The notes beneath the pieces were generated by a model. It searched no databases. It had not been told where the DNA came from and saw only the letters and a list, made by a program, of their open reading frames with translations. The position numbers and the translations under genes are program-made. DNA of 64,000 nucleotides from Casuarius casuarius (taxonomy: Eukaryota > Chordata > Aves > Casuariiformes > Casuariidae): NCBI GenBank assembly GCA_003342895.1, contig PTFA01000085.1, forward strand, positions 1,320,480 through 1,384,479. Reading direction: 5' to 3'. This document shows positions 51,771 to 63,164 of this stretch, piece after piece. Numbering within the stretch: position 1 is the stretch's first letter; each line of letters opens with the position of its first letter.

Positions 51771-53147
51771 CAAGATAATTTTCTTTACATCTTCAGAGGT
51801 AAATGACAAAAAAATACAGAATTATAATTTCAAGCATTTAAAGGAAAACATTTTATTCATAAAATCTTTAGAAAAAAACACTCAGATATGACCAGTTGAT
51901 TTACTAAGCAGCGAGCAGGAAGGAAACACTAAGTAATGCTGTATTCTGTTAGATATGTTTTCTACTGCAGACAATATGCAGATACACAAGAGGAAAACAT
52001 GGCCCACAAATGTTTTCATGATTCTAACAGCACTTTAAATATTGATGCTTGTCTGCAAAAGCCAAGACAAAAACAAGTGCTACTGCATAATAATAATAAT
52101 GAGAGAAATTTGTCTTTGTATATCTCTGATTGTGTAGAAAGAATCAGAATGGAATTTCCTTCTGCGTCCTATAACCCTTTACCTTAGCACAGATGCAATG
52201 CAAATTCTAAAGCAGGTAAATAGTATAGTAAAATGGCCATGTTGCAGGGCTGTTCTTTTTCCAGCTGACCTCAGAAGAACTGGGTGGTTTCACAGTCAGG
52301 GACATGACGCCTACCATGGCATTGCACCTCTGGCTGTGATGGTCTCTTAGCAGAAAATGAGTATGTTTCTGCCATCAATGGGCACTGCAGTTTGGAGAAG
52401 CAGTGCAGCACAGTCTAAAGTGATATATCCATTTTTGAAGGTTTGTCTTCACCCAGCAAAGCACCTACCTATGGGAATTCAGAAGCAGCAGAGATCAGCC
52501 CTTTTTGTTAGTATATAACCTATTTTAAGTTCTTTTACATTGTACCTCACCCTTCCCAGGTAAAACATTTTACTTTAATGATGTTGATGAAAATAATGAT
52601 CTTATTTTACCTGAAAATTGTTAGGAGAATGAAGAAAATTCTACCCACTATTCAAACAGAAAACTGCAGGAGTCTCAAAATTGAATTTCAAGATAAGCTT
52701 GTTTGCATTCCTCTTAAGAGGGAAAGAGGTGGCAGAAGTATCCAGTGAAATGCATGGGCCATAGAATGGAATGCAGAAAACCCCCACAGCTAACATTAAT
52801 AAAGGAGCACAAATGTGGAAAGAGGAAAAAATCCAAGAAAACACCAACTATATAATATAGTATATAAAATGAAATATATAATATGAAATGGTGGGTTACT
52901 TTGCCAAACATTAATTCAAAAGGATGTTTTTGTTCCTGTCATCTTACCTCTGGTTCTTTTCCTGTGCTTTCCTTTAAGTAGAAAAACATGACAATATTTT
53001 TAGTTGACCCACCCTGAGGGAGAATGGAGATACTGACTTCTGCAAAGTTGTTCATTCCTCATCCTTTTCTCTCTTAGCTATATTCTGTTATCCATTCATT
53101 GTATATCACCCAGTAAGATCTTATATTTCAGCAGATTTTCTAAGAAG

Positions 53148-53161
53148 TTTTTTTTTTTTTT
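53148..53161. repeat. poly(T) run
   Basis: Fourteen T residues. A simple repeat. Confidence 0.9.
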
Positions 53162-53808
53162 CATATTTTGAATGGGAAGTTCCAGGTTGAAACAAGATTT
53201 GCAAGTGCCAGTATGAAATTAAGCAGTTCCTTGTATCTGCAAGGATAACCCCACAATAACATAGGAAAGAAAACTTACAGCAAACTACTTGAAGATCCGA
53301 TTCAATGCAAAAAGGAGAAGTGCAATACTCTATGTTCTGCTATTTGAAAACGCCCTTGAAAGTGTGACATCTACCAAAGTAAAAGCAAAGAAAGTAATTC
53401 CACAACACTTAAATCCTTCTGTATTTGTTACCAGTTTGGCAGGGCTCCAACAGCAGAGCACTCTGTGCAGCTCAGAATAACATAAGCGATCACTAATTTG
53501 ATGGCATAACAAGATATACAGCAGCAGGAATAACCAGGATACTTTACAGTTTTTATTTTGAGCATAAAACTACTAATTTCTGCTTTTGCTAGTTGTACAC
53601 TATATATTGCTATCTGTTTTGAAAAATGACTCACTTCTATACAGTTACTACCTTTTTCTTCCTCTATTTATATCTGAAGGTTTTTGGGGTTTTTTTGGTA
53701 ATAAAGTCTGCAAGCATCACTGTTCAAATTATTAAAATCCCAGTATCTCCACCACAAATGCAGAAGTCTGGCACTTTCTTCATTGACTAGGGAATGAGCT
53801 GGCAAAGC

Positions 53809-53831
53809 TAAAAGCTTAAGCCAAGCTTTTA
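53809..53831. repeat. inverted repeat with 9-bp arms
   Basis: taaaagctt and aagctttta are exact reverse complements separated by aagcc. It could form a small hairpin. It is not followed by a T-rich or poly(A) signal that would suggest a defined role. Confidence 0.8.
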
Positions 53832-54229
53832 AGATTTTTCTGATTCCACTCTTTCATTTTCCCCCCGCTAAATCTTGGAGTAAAAGAAGATTAGTGCAGA
53901 TGGATGAAAATATTTTTCCCGCTTCAGCATTTGCTGTCATTATTCAGTACTAAGCAAGTTCTCATATGGTGTCACTGGAAAGATGGAAATTCCTACACTT
54001 CTCTTAAATATAATCATCTTGCCACACAACACACACCTGGCTGTTTCTTTTGGCCTGAGTTTCCTGTGATTTATCCTGCAGGAGAACCTGTAAATACAGT
54101 AACCTCTCAAATTGATGCCTTGCCTCGTATCAAAGTTCAGCTGGCTGCTTCTGCACCATGCTACACACCAAGCACTTTCGGGCTCACTGTGCCTAGCCAG
54201 TAAATTGACCCGGACACAGGAAAGATGAA

Positions 54230-54425
54230 AATACGCAGACTTAAAGTAATCCCCCTTGCCAGCACTCGGGCACACGGCGGGATTAGGCGGGGGGAGGGGG
54301 CGGCTCGAGCAGTGGGAAGGCGGCCGGGACCCGGTTACCGTCTCTTTCAGCAGGGTTGCAGGCCTCTGCGTCTTGCGGGAGCGACAGTGGTGCAGAGCTG
54401 GAAGAACAAGGCAGGGAACCCGACC
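54230..54425. promoter_or_regulatory. small CpG-rich patch
   Basis: About 15 CpG dinucleotides in 200 bp, with aggcggggggagggggcggc (GC-box-like) and gcggccgggacccgg, against a CpG-poor background. CpG survival suggests protection from methylation in the germline, as at a promoter or active enhancer. On the minus strand a donor-like agagacg|gtaaccg lies inside the patch; on the + strand an acceptor-like gtctctttcag at 54350 precedes 57 open codons without a donor. Neither is enough to define an exon. It may be an alternative promoter, a regulatory element or just a GC-rich island. Confidence 0.4.
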
Positions 54426-55219
54426 CATTCAGCTGCAGCTTTTCTTGATTACAGTTTTCCTGCAATCCCTCAAAGCTATAGTGATTTACATGTTCCATTA
54501 ATTAAGTCCATACAATCCTATACTTAGTTACAGGTATCTAAATCTTGTATTTAAACAGTCGTATTAGCCAGTTAACATGACCAACCAAAAGTGGGGGGGA
54601 GAATTGGCATGATACTTTTATATTTATTCGCTGTTATATTTGCAATATGTAAAAGATAGAAACAAATAACTTTCAATCCAGAATTTTAACTTAGAAAAGA
54701 ATCAGCCTGTTAATAATTTCATTTTCCCAACAAATATTCAGATTACAACTGAGTTCAGTCACAAGTGATCAGCCACATTTGTTTGTGGTAAGAGAAGTGG
54801 TCACACTACAGAATTCAATGTACCAGCATTAAATGCCATTAAAACACCCACATCTCCAATGGGAAAGAAAAGCCTCTGCTTAGTCAATCATAGGAGGACA
54901 AGTTACTATTATCATAAACTGCCAACAAAACTAGGCTGTACCCAGGTTATTTAATGCTATTTTAAAATAATATTTTAATTACTAAATATTTGCATAATTG
55001 TTATGTTACTATTAGTAACCAAGTTTCTTTTCAGTTGGAAAATAAAAGTTTTAATTACCACAAGACCTGCATAAAGGGAGAGAAATAAACTTTGTGAATC
55101 TCCAGATCTGATCTAAACTAGTTTTACTATTCATAATGAGAATATTTTCAGTTGTAGAGTCCAGGGATTATCTGAGAAAACAAAGTGAAAAAGCCCACGA
55201 CATTCAGCAGCTCTGCAGG
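54426..55219. other. AT-rich spacer between two GC-rich patches
   Basis: Strongly AT-rich, with a TAAT/ATTA-dense part at about 54955-55020 that contains an inverted octamer (atttgcat). No gene seen. Confidence 0.6.
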
Positions 55220-55380
55220 CCACCAGCACAGGGGGATGCTGCGAGACTTCTCGGCAGGTGCCACGGCACCCTCGGCCCCCCTGCCGCCAGTTGCCCCTTG
55301 CAGCGCTGACCCCCGACCCCATAGAGCCCGTCCCTTCCAACCCAGCAGCCGCCCAGGCTGCTCTCGTTTTACATGGGCTG
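55220..55380. promoter_or_regulatory. second GC/CpG-rich patch
   Basis: About ten CpGs in 150 bp, with ccctcggcccccctgccgcc and ccccgaccccatagagcccg. It holds gtcccttccaaccca, which is a word found at CR1 3' ends, but the flanking bases do not continue the CR1 pattern, so I do not call a transposon. It lies 0.8 kb from the CpG patch at 54.3 kb. A function is not established. Confidence 0.3.
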
Positions 55381-58300
55381 CAGGTTATCAAGGCAGGATA
55401 CACATAGATGAAAACAAGATGCACGTGCACCTTGTATTCTTTTTATAGAAAGATACATAACGCTAGACACTTTAATATATTAAAAGCGGCTTTTTATAAG
55501 AAACATTCCTCTGAGGAAGGGCTTTAACACACAGAAAAACCCCGGAGGTGCCTTCCCTTTCTTGTCAGAAGTCAGAGACAACTTTGCTGGGATCCCCCAG
55601 TGTCAGCCACAGACGTAACTCAGGTTTAGCTTTGTTAAAACTTTCTGACCATTACAAGCAGAACAAGAATAAGAGATTCTTCCCGTTTCCTTTACCATTT
55701 CTCATCACAGGCCAAAAGCTGATTTTTAAAGGCATCCTGGGCAATAACCTAAAGCGAGGTCCAATTGAAATTAATTTTGAAGCTCTCTGTTGAGGAGGTA
55801 CCTCAAAAATCTATTTTTAACTGTAGAGAAGGTCAGGAGATTTGTCTGTTCCTCCACAGATCAGGGCTGAAGCACACAATTGCTCCAGACTACTGGCAAG
55901 AGCCACCTATTGCTCTGAAATGACGTTAAGGGAGAAGTTTGAAAACAGTGCTTGAGAAGCACCTGTAGCGATATCATTAGCAGATCATTTACACAAGCTT
56001 GTTTGGAAACACAGGTTCCCTTAGCCAGCCCTCAGCCTCAAGACAGGGCCTCCCCTGGTCCTTATCATCTACTGAAAAAGCAGACATTAAAGCTTACTTA
56101 AAGGTTCCCCCCACTCTCCCAGTACACTAGCAAGTGTATCCTTCTTGGTAACACTGCCCGACAACCTCAGTTGTTCCGACCATATCTTTATACCACGGTA
56201 GGAGGAAATGTGTCTTTGCGACACTGGATAGTGGAGATGAACAAGCTGAAGGTCCTCCCATAGCTCAGATTCTGAGATAAATTACAAATTAGCTGGATTA
56301 ATTACAAATGTTGGGATTAGCTGAAATTGTTTTGCATATGAAAGTATTCACGAATCTGACAATCAGAAACCAAATACAATAAACTAGTTCACCCATGAGT
56401 AAATTACACACACAGAGAATCTCTCCAGAAACACTGATCCTGAAAATAAGCGTGTCTGTGCAACTCGCAGTAACCTAACTGCCTGGCTTTATAGCAAAAT
56501 CGAACTTTTAGCTTCTAACATTTATATTTGGAAATTCTGTACTGATGTGGAGAAAGAAAACATCCCCCCCGACCTTCTTTGATTTTATTAACAAGATCAG
56601 AACACAGAACTTAGATTACAGATATTAACACAGAAGATAACAAATATCTGGAGTTAATTTTATGAGCACTTTGCTGAATTTGGTATGTTCCTCTCAAAAC
56701 ATCTTTTACAGAATTACAAGTTATGGAATTTTTTTTTTAATCTTCTAGATGATAATGGGATATTCAGAAAAATGTCACACTCTTGCATTCGAAACCTTTT
56801 GGAGTTCAGTATCCTCTGTTTACTATGTGAAATGTATCTTGTGTCCTAAAACACAGACGAGGTTAAGGAGAGGTCGGTCAGAGTTCTTTGTGTTACACTT
56901 GTGATCCTGGTCACTTGGACGTGTCCCATCTGAATTCAGTGCACTCTGAAGTGCCACTGCTTTCCACAGTCTGGAAGGATAACAGAATAGCCAAGTTCTT
57001 GAAAGCTCTATTATAGTCTTTATTAGAGCGTCAAATCATTTAGGTATATTTTAGTTACTTCAGGATTTAATGTATTTAAACAATTATAGGACTACCATAT
57101 TGCCTATGTTTATAAAAGGAAAAAGAAGTGAGTTACAGCTTGGGTATTTAAGGAGTTAGGATTGAAAATGTGAAAATTATAATATTCTATTTCAATAAAG
57201 AATATATGTCACGCCTGTCCAAATGCACAGTATACTTCAGAAGCTTTCAAAAAAACTGATTTTTTTTAAAGATAAAAAGTATGGTAAACAACATATTAAA
57301 CTCAATTTAAAGTAATTGCAACTGAATCTCTCTGACACAACTGTTCTGGGATCTGTTACGCTTTTTTCCAGCTGTTAAATTTATATATAAAAATACAATG
57401 AACAAATGTACTTACTGAATACTAGAAACCAGCATAAACATCAGGGTATTAAAGCATAAGCTCGCAGAAAGTTTTGCATTACCACAACTGTTTTGTCAAA
57501 AAAAAAAAAAAAAGTGCATTGAGTTTACTAAAAGTGCTAAATTCTTAGGAAATCCAAATCTACATCCTAATCCTAATCATACTGTTGCTGTTGGCTATCT
57601 AACAACCGTTATCTTTTACCCTGGAAGTCCTTCTAATGCTGTATATGGCAGAGTGAATGATGTCTATTCCGTTTTTACAGATATACAAGTAAGCCTAGCT
57701 TGCAATTTTGGATCCAAATCCAATTTCAGAGAAAGAAAATATGATTATAAAAGTATAAGATGTCTTTATACACTTGGTTGGGTGAGGTTAAGAAAGTTTT
57801 TAAGGCACATGTCTCAGTAGATCAGACCTTCGCTACCTACCTATAAGCAGGGAACTGACATTAAATGAGGAAAGCTGGAGTGAAGGACCAGGCTGTGCTG
57901 GTTGGAAAAAAAAATATTACCATTAAGAGGTATTATTATTTCTCTAAATAGGCATTATTTATGACACTGCAAAACAATCTTCTCCTTTGATTGCCTCCAT
58001 TTTTAATGGTTAAAGACAAATCAAAACCTATAACACCTTTGAAACTGAAAGGTTAAGTAGGTATCTGAATGCTTTGAAACTCACATTTTGTATGGTATTG
58101 CCAAATAAAACTCTACTGCTTATTTTGGCTAAAATCAATAAACAAGAAATTCAAAATTCAGTCACAAAGAAGTTATTTGGAATGAAGAGCTAATAACATT
58201 CAGATAATATTCTAAAACAACATTCTGGCAAATGCAGCCAAGTATTTAAAGTTTGTCCTCTGCTACTGTTCCAATTAAGATCCTGACCGCAGAAAAGTGG

Positions 58301-61300
58301 GATCATGTAGCAAGTTGCATGTTATTTAGCAGAACCTATTTTCTGGAAGAGAAAGGACAGGAAAATATTCACTAGGCTTACTTTCTATCAAAACTGTTTT
58401 TGCCTCATGTGTTTTGTCATGCGCTAAAATGTTGACATGAACAACTCGACAGCATAGCTCCACTACACAAATTATTTTTAAAATCAGAAAAAAAAGCACT
58501 AACTTTTCAAAAAGAATGCTACGTTCTCAAAAGGAGTTCAGGGTCACCTTCCTTACACTGCATTTAGTGTCACATGGTTTCATATTGTTTAATGTAACAA
58601 TTCAGTATCTATTTTAGGTGAGACATCCTCAAAGGTCTGAAAATACCTCTATCCTGTGAGATAGGAAAGGGTAGAGAATTCTGTTTGAAGCCAGACTTCC
58701 AAAAGTCTTCAGGTTGTTCCTATGTCAGATCACTAGAACTACTGTGTTTCAAGTTTTTCCTCCAGATTTTTCCTGGATAAGGAACTATAAAACACTGTTC
58801 CATCAAGCACAAACACTATTTCAGCATGTAATCAAACAGCCTTGTTACATCTAGGGAAGTTTTAAGAGATACTGTAAATAGAGGCAGATTTTATGCTTTC
58901 TTCACACATGAAACACCATAGATACAACTGAAAGCAAGCACACTGCAAATAATTCATTTTATTTTATTTTCGACTGGTAGTTCTTGGTTTGCACATGGTA
59001 GCTTGTTTTTAAAGGTCTTTGCAGCATAATTGGTGTCATTTTATTCTAACTTTTACTATAGCCATTTCATCAATATTTTTACATTTCCCAGCAAAACAGT
59101 AATCTCTCATAATGATGAGAGCCCTGTATATCTCAACTCAGAAAAAAAAAATATGTATTCTTAATAACTAAAGTTTCAAACCTAAAGAAATAACACTCAC
59201 AACTACAGCAAACAACCTATTTTGCAGGTACCTGATCATTTCTACAAGTCAGAAATCATATCAGTTCTACTCTACCTCCATTAACAAATAGGAGCTACTA
59301 AGATCCCATTCTCAAAGATATTTGAAATATGCCTAGACCTATATTTATGTGCTTGTGTGTGAACCCGTGAACCACCAGTCGATTGTAATAAACAGGGTCA
59401 GCTGACGAGTTCTTGCATCTGCTAGAGATCAAAAATACTAGAGTCTAATCTCTTAGCTTCTGTTCAGAAGCTGCAAAGTGGCTTCCACCATACAGGCAAA
59501 TGGTACCTGAATTCAGGGAGCTGTCTATGCTGATGAGTAATAATACAGCAAGCCCAACTGATGCTACTGCGGTTTTTATGGTTTCAGCCACCCGGTTAGT
59601 GCAGACTTCCCATGAGAAAGTTTAAAGAGTCAAGATCAACAGCATTCCCACACTGTCTGGTGCCACCACACCTGAGGTGATCAAAGTGAGGTGAACAAAA
59701 CGAATTTTATTGGCTACATTAGTCATAGCTTTCACGATGAACAGAAGTTTAGACTAAAGAATCATCTTGTTAGGAGCCCTGTGTTTTGGTTATATCCTGC
59801 GACAGCTCTTTCACCGTAGCTATTACAGGCTACATGTGTGCAATTAGAAACGAGGTTTGAGAAAGCTGCACTCTACTGAACAGCAGTTAACGCAAGGGTC
59901 ATGCTTCTGTCATCTGTAATTAGAAGCCTATGATATAATATGCAAAGCCATGTTAGCTTTGTGATCATTTAATTTTCCCTGCCAATCCCTTAAGATCAGT
60001 TTGCATATAAGATTATATAAAGTTAAAAAGATTTCTGAAACTAGTCAATTGGTAAGCAGTTCCTAAAGTTGAGCATTTACACTGAGTTTTGCTCTTTAAT
60101 GTGTGTATATTGCTAAGATGCAATATTTGTGTCTGCACTGCTAGCTGCACAGACTTATTCCATGTTTCCACATAACTAACATTTTACAATTTTTTAATCT
60201 CTTTTCTCCCTTGTGCTGAATCTTAAATCACACCGATTTCCTTAGCCAGTAATGATAACGCAGGGACAACCACCACATCAGACTTCACTGTGAAGGGACT
60301 TGCATTGATTTTTCAGAGATTTAGACAGGTAATTCTTTTGGCACCTACTACGAAACCTTGCCAGTAATTCGGGCTTTCATAACTACAGGGCTTCTCTTCA
60401 GGGCTCTATGAAAACGAGCAAAATGCCTGCTTTCTGGAGGTGCGACCCAAGCCCCTACCATGCTTCTGACTTAGCCCTGCTCCAGTACAAGAAAAACTAC
60501 TTGCTGTTTGCCTGGCTCCCCGCCCCTTCCTGCGGATAGCAGGATTAAGGAGGAAAGTGAAGGCGGCAGATCCCAACACAGCTCACTGCAACCCTACAAA
60601 TACTAGCATCAAGACCTGGCCTTAAACATAGAAACTTAAGGACCATATATTCTCCTGCATATATTCCAATCATTATTCATTTAAATTTTAAGGCGACTTT
60701 TATTTATTTATATTATACAACAGGTTCCTTTATTACCTTGGTATTATGCTGTGTTTGATCATTTCTTTTAACTGCTTTCAAACTGTATTATAGTGCACTA
60801 TGGCTGGCTAGTAATTCAATTACTAATAGCCAGTAAATGAGTAATTTTCCACTGGTGCAATGTTCTAGCAACGACTTCAGAAAACAACAATGAAAGTTAA
60901 ACATAAATTAGACTGTCAAGCATATGTTTAGGAGCTGGAATAGTCCAGAATGAGATCATTACTGGGTAATGCATGCTCATTCAGAAAATAAACAGCTTTC
61001 AGGATCATCTTAATTAGAAGAGAGGTTTGTTTCAAATATAATCTCTCGAAGAATTTCACTTTACTGAAGAAGTCAAAATGTTTTGGCTTTTTTAAAAATG
61101 TAAGTGTTCATTATCAATTATGTGTGTAACAGTGCAATATTTTAGCTATAAAGAGTCCTAGATGGATCGTCCCATTAACTGCTTAACCACTCAGAACCAA
61201 AAACATAAGAAATCTTATTACTTAACAGAAAACTTTAATGGAAAACTGTTGACCATCTAGTGTATCCAACAATACTGAGCTGTATTTCACAGCTCATAAG

Positions 61301-61608
61301 TCTTTTGGGCTGAAACATTATGATTTCAACCCTTTTGTCACTAATAATGTCACATGGGAGACATCCCACTACATGTGCGCTACTGAATTATATAAACCTA
61401 TGATAGAAGAAAAAAATTGGAATTACTTATTACCTAACAGACTCAGTATATGCATACATGTGAATATACACATGGGCATACACACATATGTGCCTTTTAA
61501 AGTCACCTGATTTAAGTATGGCACTTTTTATATGTACTAAAAATGCAGAAATAAATTTATTAATTCTCTTAAAAATTTATCTGTATGAAGTGTTAAAGGT
61601 TTACTTAC
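55381..61608. other. AT-rich DNA, no gene seen; possible conserved non-coding blocks
   Basis: No gene is supported. A poly(A) run lies at 57498-57513. Two parts look like regulatory non-coding DNA: about 56280-56345, with repeated aattagctg / ggattaattac / ttgcatatg words, and about 59880-60030, with ctgtaattag, aatatgcaaag, gtgatcatttaattt and gtttgcatataag. A near-palindrome around a caattact centre lies at about 60803-60832. A strong minus-strand acceptor-like tract occurs at about 58338-58362 (tcctgtcctttctcttccag), but every frame after it closes within 8 codons. Confidence 0.55.
57498..57513. repeat. poly(A) run
   Basis: Sixteen A residues. A simple repeat. Confidence 0.9.
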
Positions 61609-61653
61609 AGGTAGGAGTTCTGAGCCTAAGAAACCAGAATAGCCACTAGGAAC
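61609..61653 (-). CDS. candidate 45-nt coding exon (partial gene, minus strand)
   Basis: This is the best splice-site constellation in the window. On the minus strand a branch-point-like gctaacac lies about 18 nt before the acceptor, followed by acttttcttttcag. The exon is exactly 45 nt and its donor is cct|gtaagtaa. One frame is open across the whole exon, VPSGYSGFLGSELLP, and the other two contain stops. A phase-symmetric length divisible by three is typical of small alternatively included exons, since inclusion or skipping keeps the frame. I do not recognise the peptide, so no gene is named. It would belong to a minus-strand gene spanning this window, with the surrounding kilobases as intron. 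The alternative is a pseudo-exon. Confidence 0.4.
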
Positions 61654-63086
61654 CTGAAAAGAAAAGTGTTAGCTGGTTGCAAGGACAGAAAAGCTGTATT
61701 TGAAGCAAATCAACGCTGCTGAGGCACGAAAGGCTCATAAATAATCTGTGATGGAAATAAATGCAGTAGAACTCTTACAACTGTTCCTCTATGTAGTTTC
61801 ATCCACTTTACCAATAAATCTCAAGCTCTGGGTACCTATATTTACAGTGCTTTTCACATGAAGGATCTTTTATTATCAAGTCTCATTATAACACAGCTGT
61901 CTAAAGACTATTCAATATGATGTCAAAACTGGGGCTTGACTCTATGTCTGAGTGACATTTGAGTTGCAGCACCTGTAACTAAGTACTATGTGCAGTACAA
62001 ATCTTGCATGGCAAATACTCCCAAGTCTGTGAATGGATTTTCTTCTACAAATGATTTAGTTTAGCTTTTTAGCTTTAGCAGTGCTTCCAGCTGTAGAGCA
62101 GGTGTCTCTCCACACACTGTCAGTATTATCATTCTGTCAGTTCTACCACCGGCTCACTCATCAGCTATTACAGCACAGGAAATTCTGGCAATTTAAGACA
62201 AGAGAACATTTCTTTCCAAAAGATCCATTAGAAATTTCTGACAATAACCATAGAGGTGGGTAGGAGCTTTCTCTTTTACCATCAAAAGCAAAATGGTTAC
62301 TTATCCATGTTGGAGCATCTGATGAAAACTAGGGGACATCTATAGCTCTTTTTCTCCTTGTCAGGAACTGAGCAAGTCTTGTTTAAATTGGAGAGTTTCT
62401 TATCTGGTGTGAATAGACACAATCCTCATTTTTTTCATGTGTGTGTGTGTGTATTTTTTTTTTTCCTAAACTTTCCCCCGTACAGGTTTCCACAACAATG
62501 CTGTGGCTCTTGAATCCTCACTAGAGCATGGATACATAGCTTTGCTGGAGAGGACAAAAGGAGAAAGCAACATCTGGAAAACATCTTCAATCCTGGCAGA
62601 GATCCACTCGACTCTACTTACTTGGGGATGGCAAGTACAATCAGAGTACTGTGATACAGGTTTTGTGCTTTAAAATGTTGAGAAATGCTTATTGATGCTA
62701 CAAGTACAGACATGTTCTGTGGTCTGCTCCAAAATGTGCTTACTGGGAGCCAACATAACAAAGTCACCTCTCGCACAGTTGAAACAACCCAAATGACATC
62801 AACAACAACAGCGACATCAGCAGACATCCCAGGTCCCCAAGAGGCAGTACTCACAGGTGAAGAGATTCAACTATCCAAGCAGAAGCAAATTAAATCCTAA
62901 CAAACTATTAAGGAGAGCAAAAATCAATGTACTCCTAACTGTAGCACCACTAGTGGAATTTCATCTACCATAAAATAATTAATCTATTAACTCTTGTGAC
63001 TGCTACCTGCTGATCCCTGGAAAATGGACTTAAAAGGAGGCCCAGCATATTCTAATCTTTGGGTAATGCCCAGAGGCATTTGGTCC
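61654..63086. other. no gene called
   Basis: AT-rich DNA with a (TG)n-poly(T) repeat. A strong minus-strand acceptor-like tract (ctttctccttttgtcctctc plus cag) at about 62545-62568 is followed by open frames but no good donor. A + strand open frame at 62685-62900 is Thr-rich (TTQMTSTTTATSADIP) because of an acaacaacagcgaca run and has no splice or promoter support. Confidence 0.55.
62438..62464. repeat. (TG)n followed by poly(T)
   Basis: Seven TG units, then an 11-nt T run. A simple repeat. Confidence 0.9.
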
Positions 63087-63164
63087 GGGAGCCAGGCAGG
63101 CTTCTATAGTATTCCTGGCTTTGCCACTGACCTGCTGGGTGACCTGGGACAAATCACTTAACTT
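63087..63164 (+). repeat. MIR/CORE-type amniote SINE, sense
   Basis: ttcctggctttgccactgac, then ctgctgggtgacctgggaca, then aatcacttaac match the conserved SINE core almost base for base (ttcccagctctgccactgac, ctgctgtgtgaccttgggca, agtcacttaac). The best-preserved SINE in the window. The tRNA-like head is degraded (gggagccaggcaggcttc), and the 3' half after 63164 cannot be followed. Confidence 0.8.

Larger units (their letters stand above)
51771..54229. other. no gene seen
   Basis: AT-rich DNA with a poly(T) run (53148-53161), a very AT-rich patch at about 52850-52885 and an inverted repeat at 53809-53831. No gene-like signal. Confidence 0.6.

Noticed and set aside
53940..54527. Overlapping open frames of up to 162 codons around 54.3 kb
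   Set aside because: They depend on the CpG-rich patch, overlap one another in several frames and have no splice pair or family resemblance.
55310..55345. gtcccttccaaccca, as at CR1 3' ends
   Set aside because: The flanking sequence does not continue the CR1 pattern on either side.
58320..58362. Strong minus-strand acceptor-like polypyrimidine tract
   Set aside because: All three frames after it stop within eight codons and no donor follows. A non-coding last exon cannot be excluded but is not supported.
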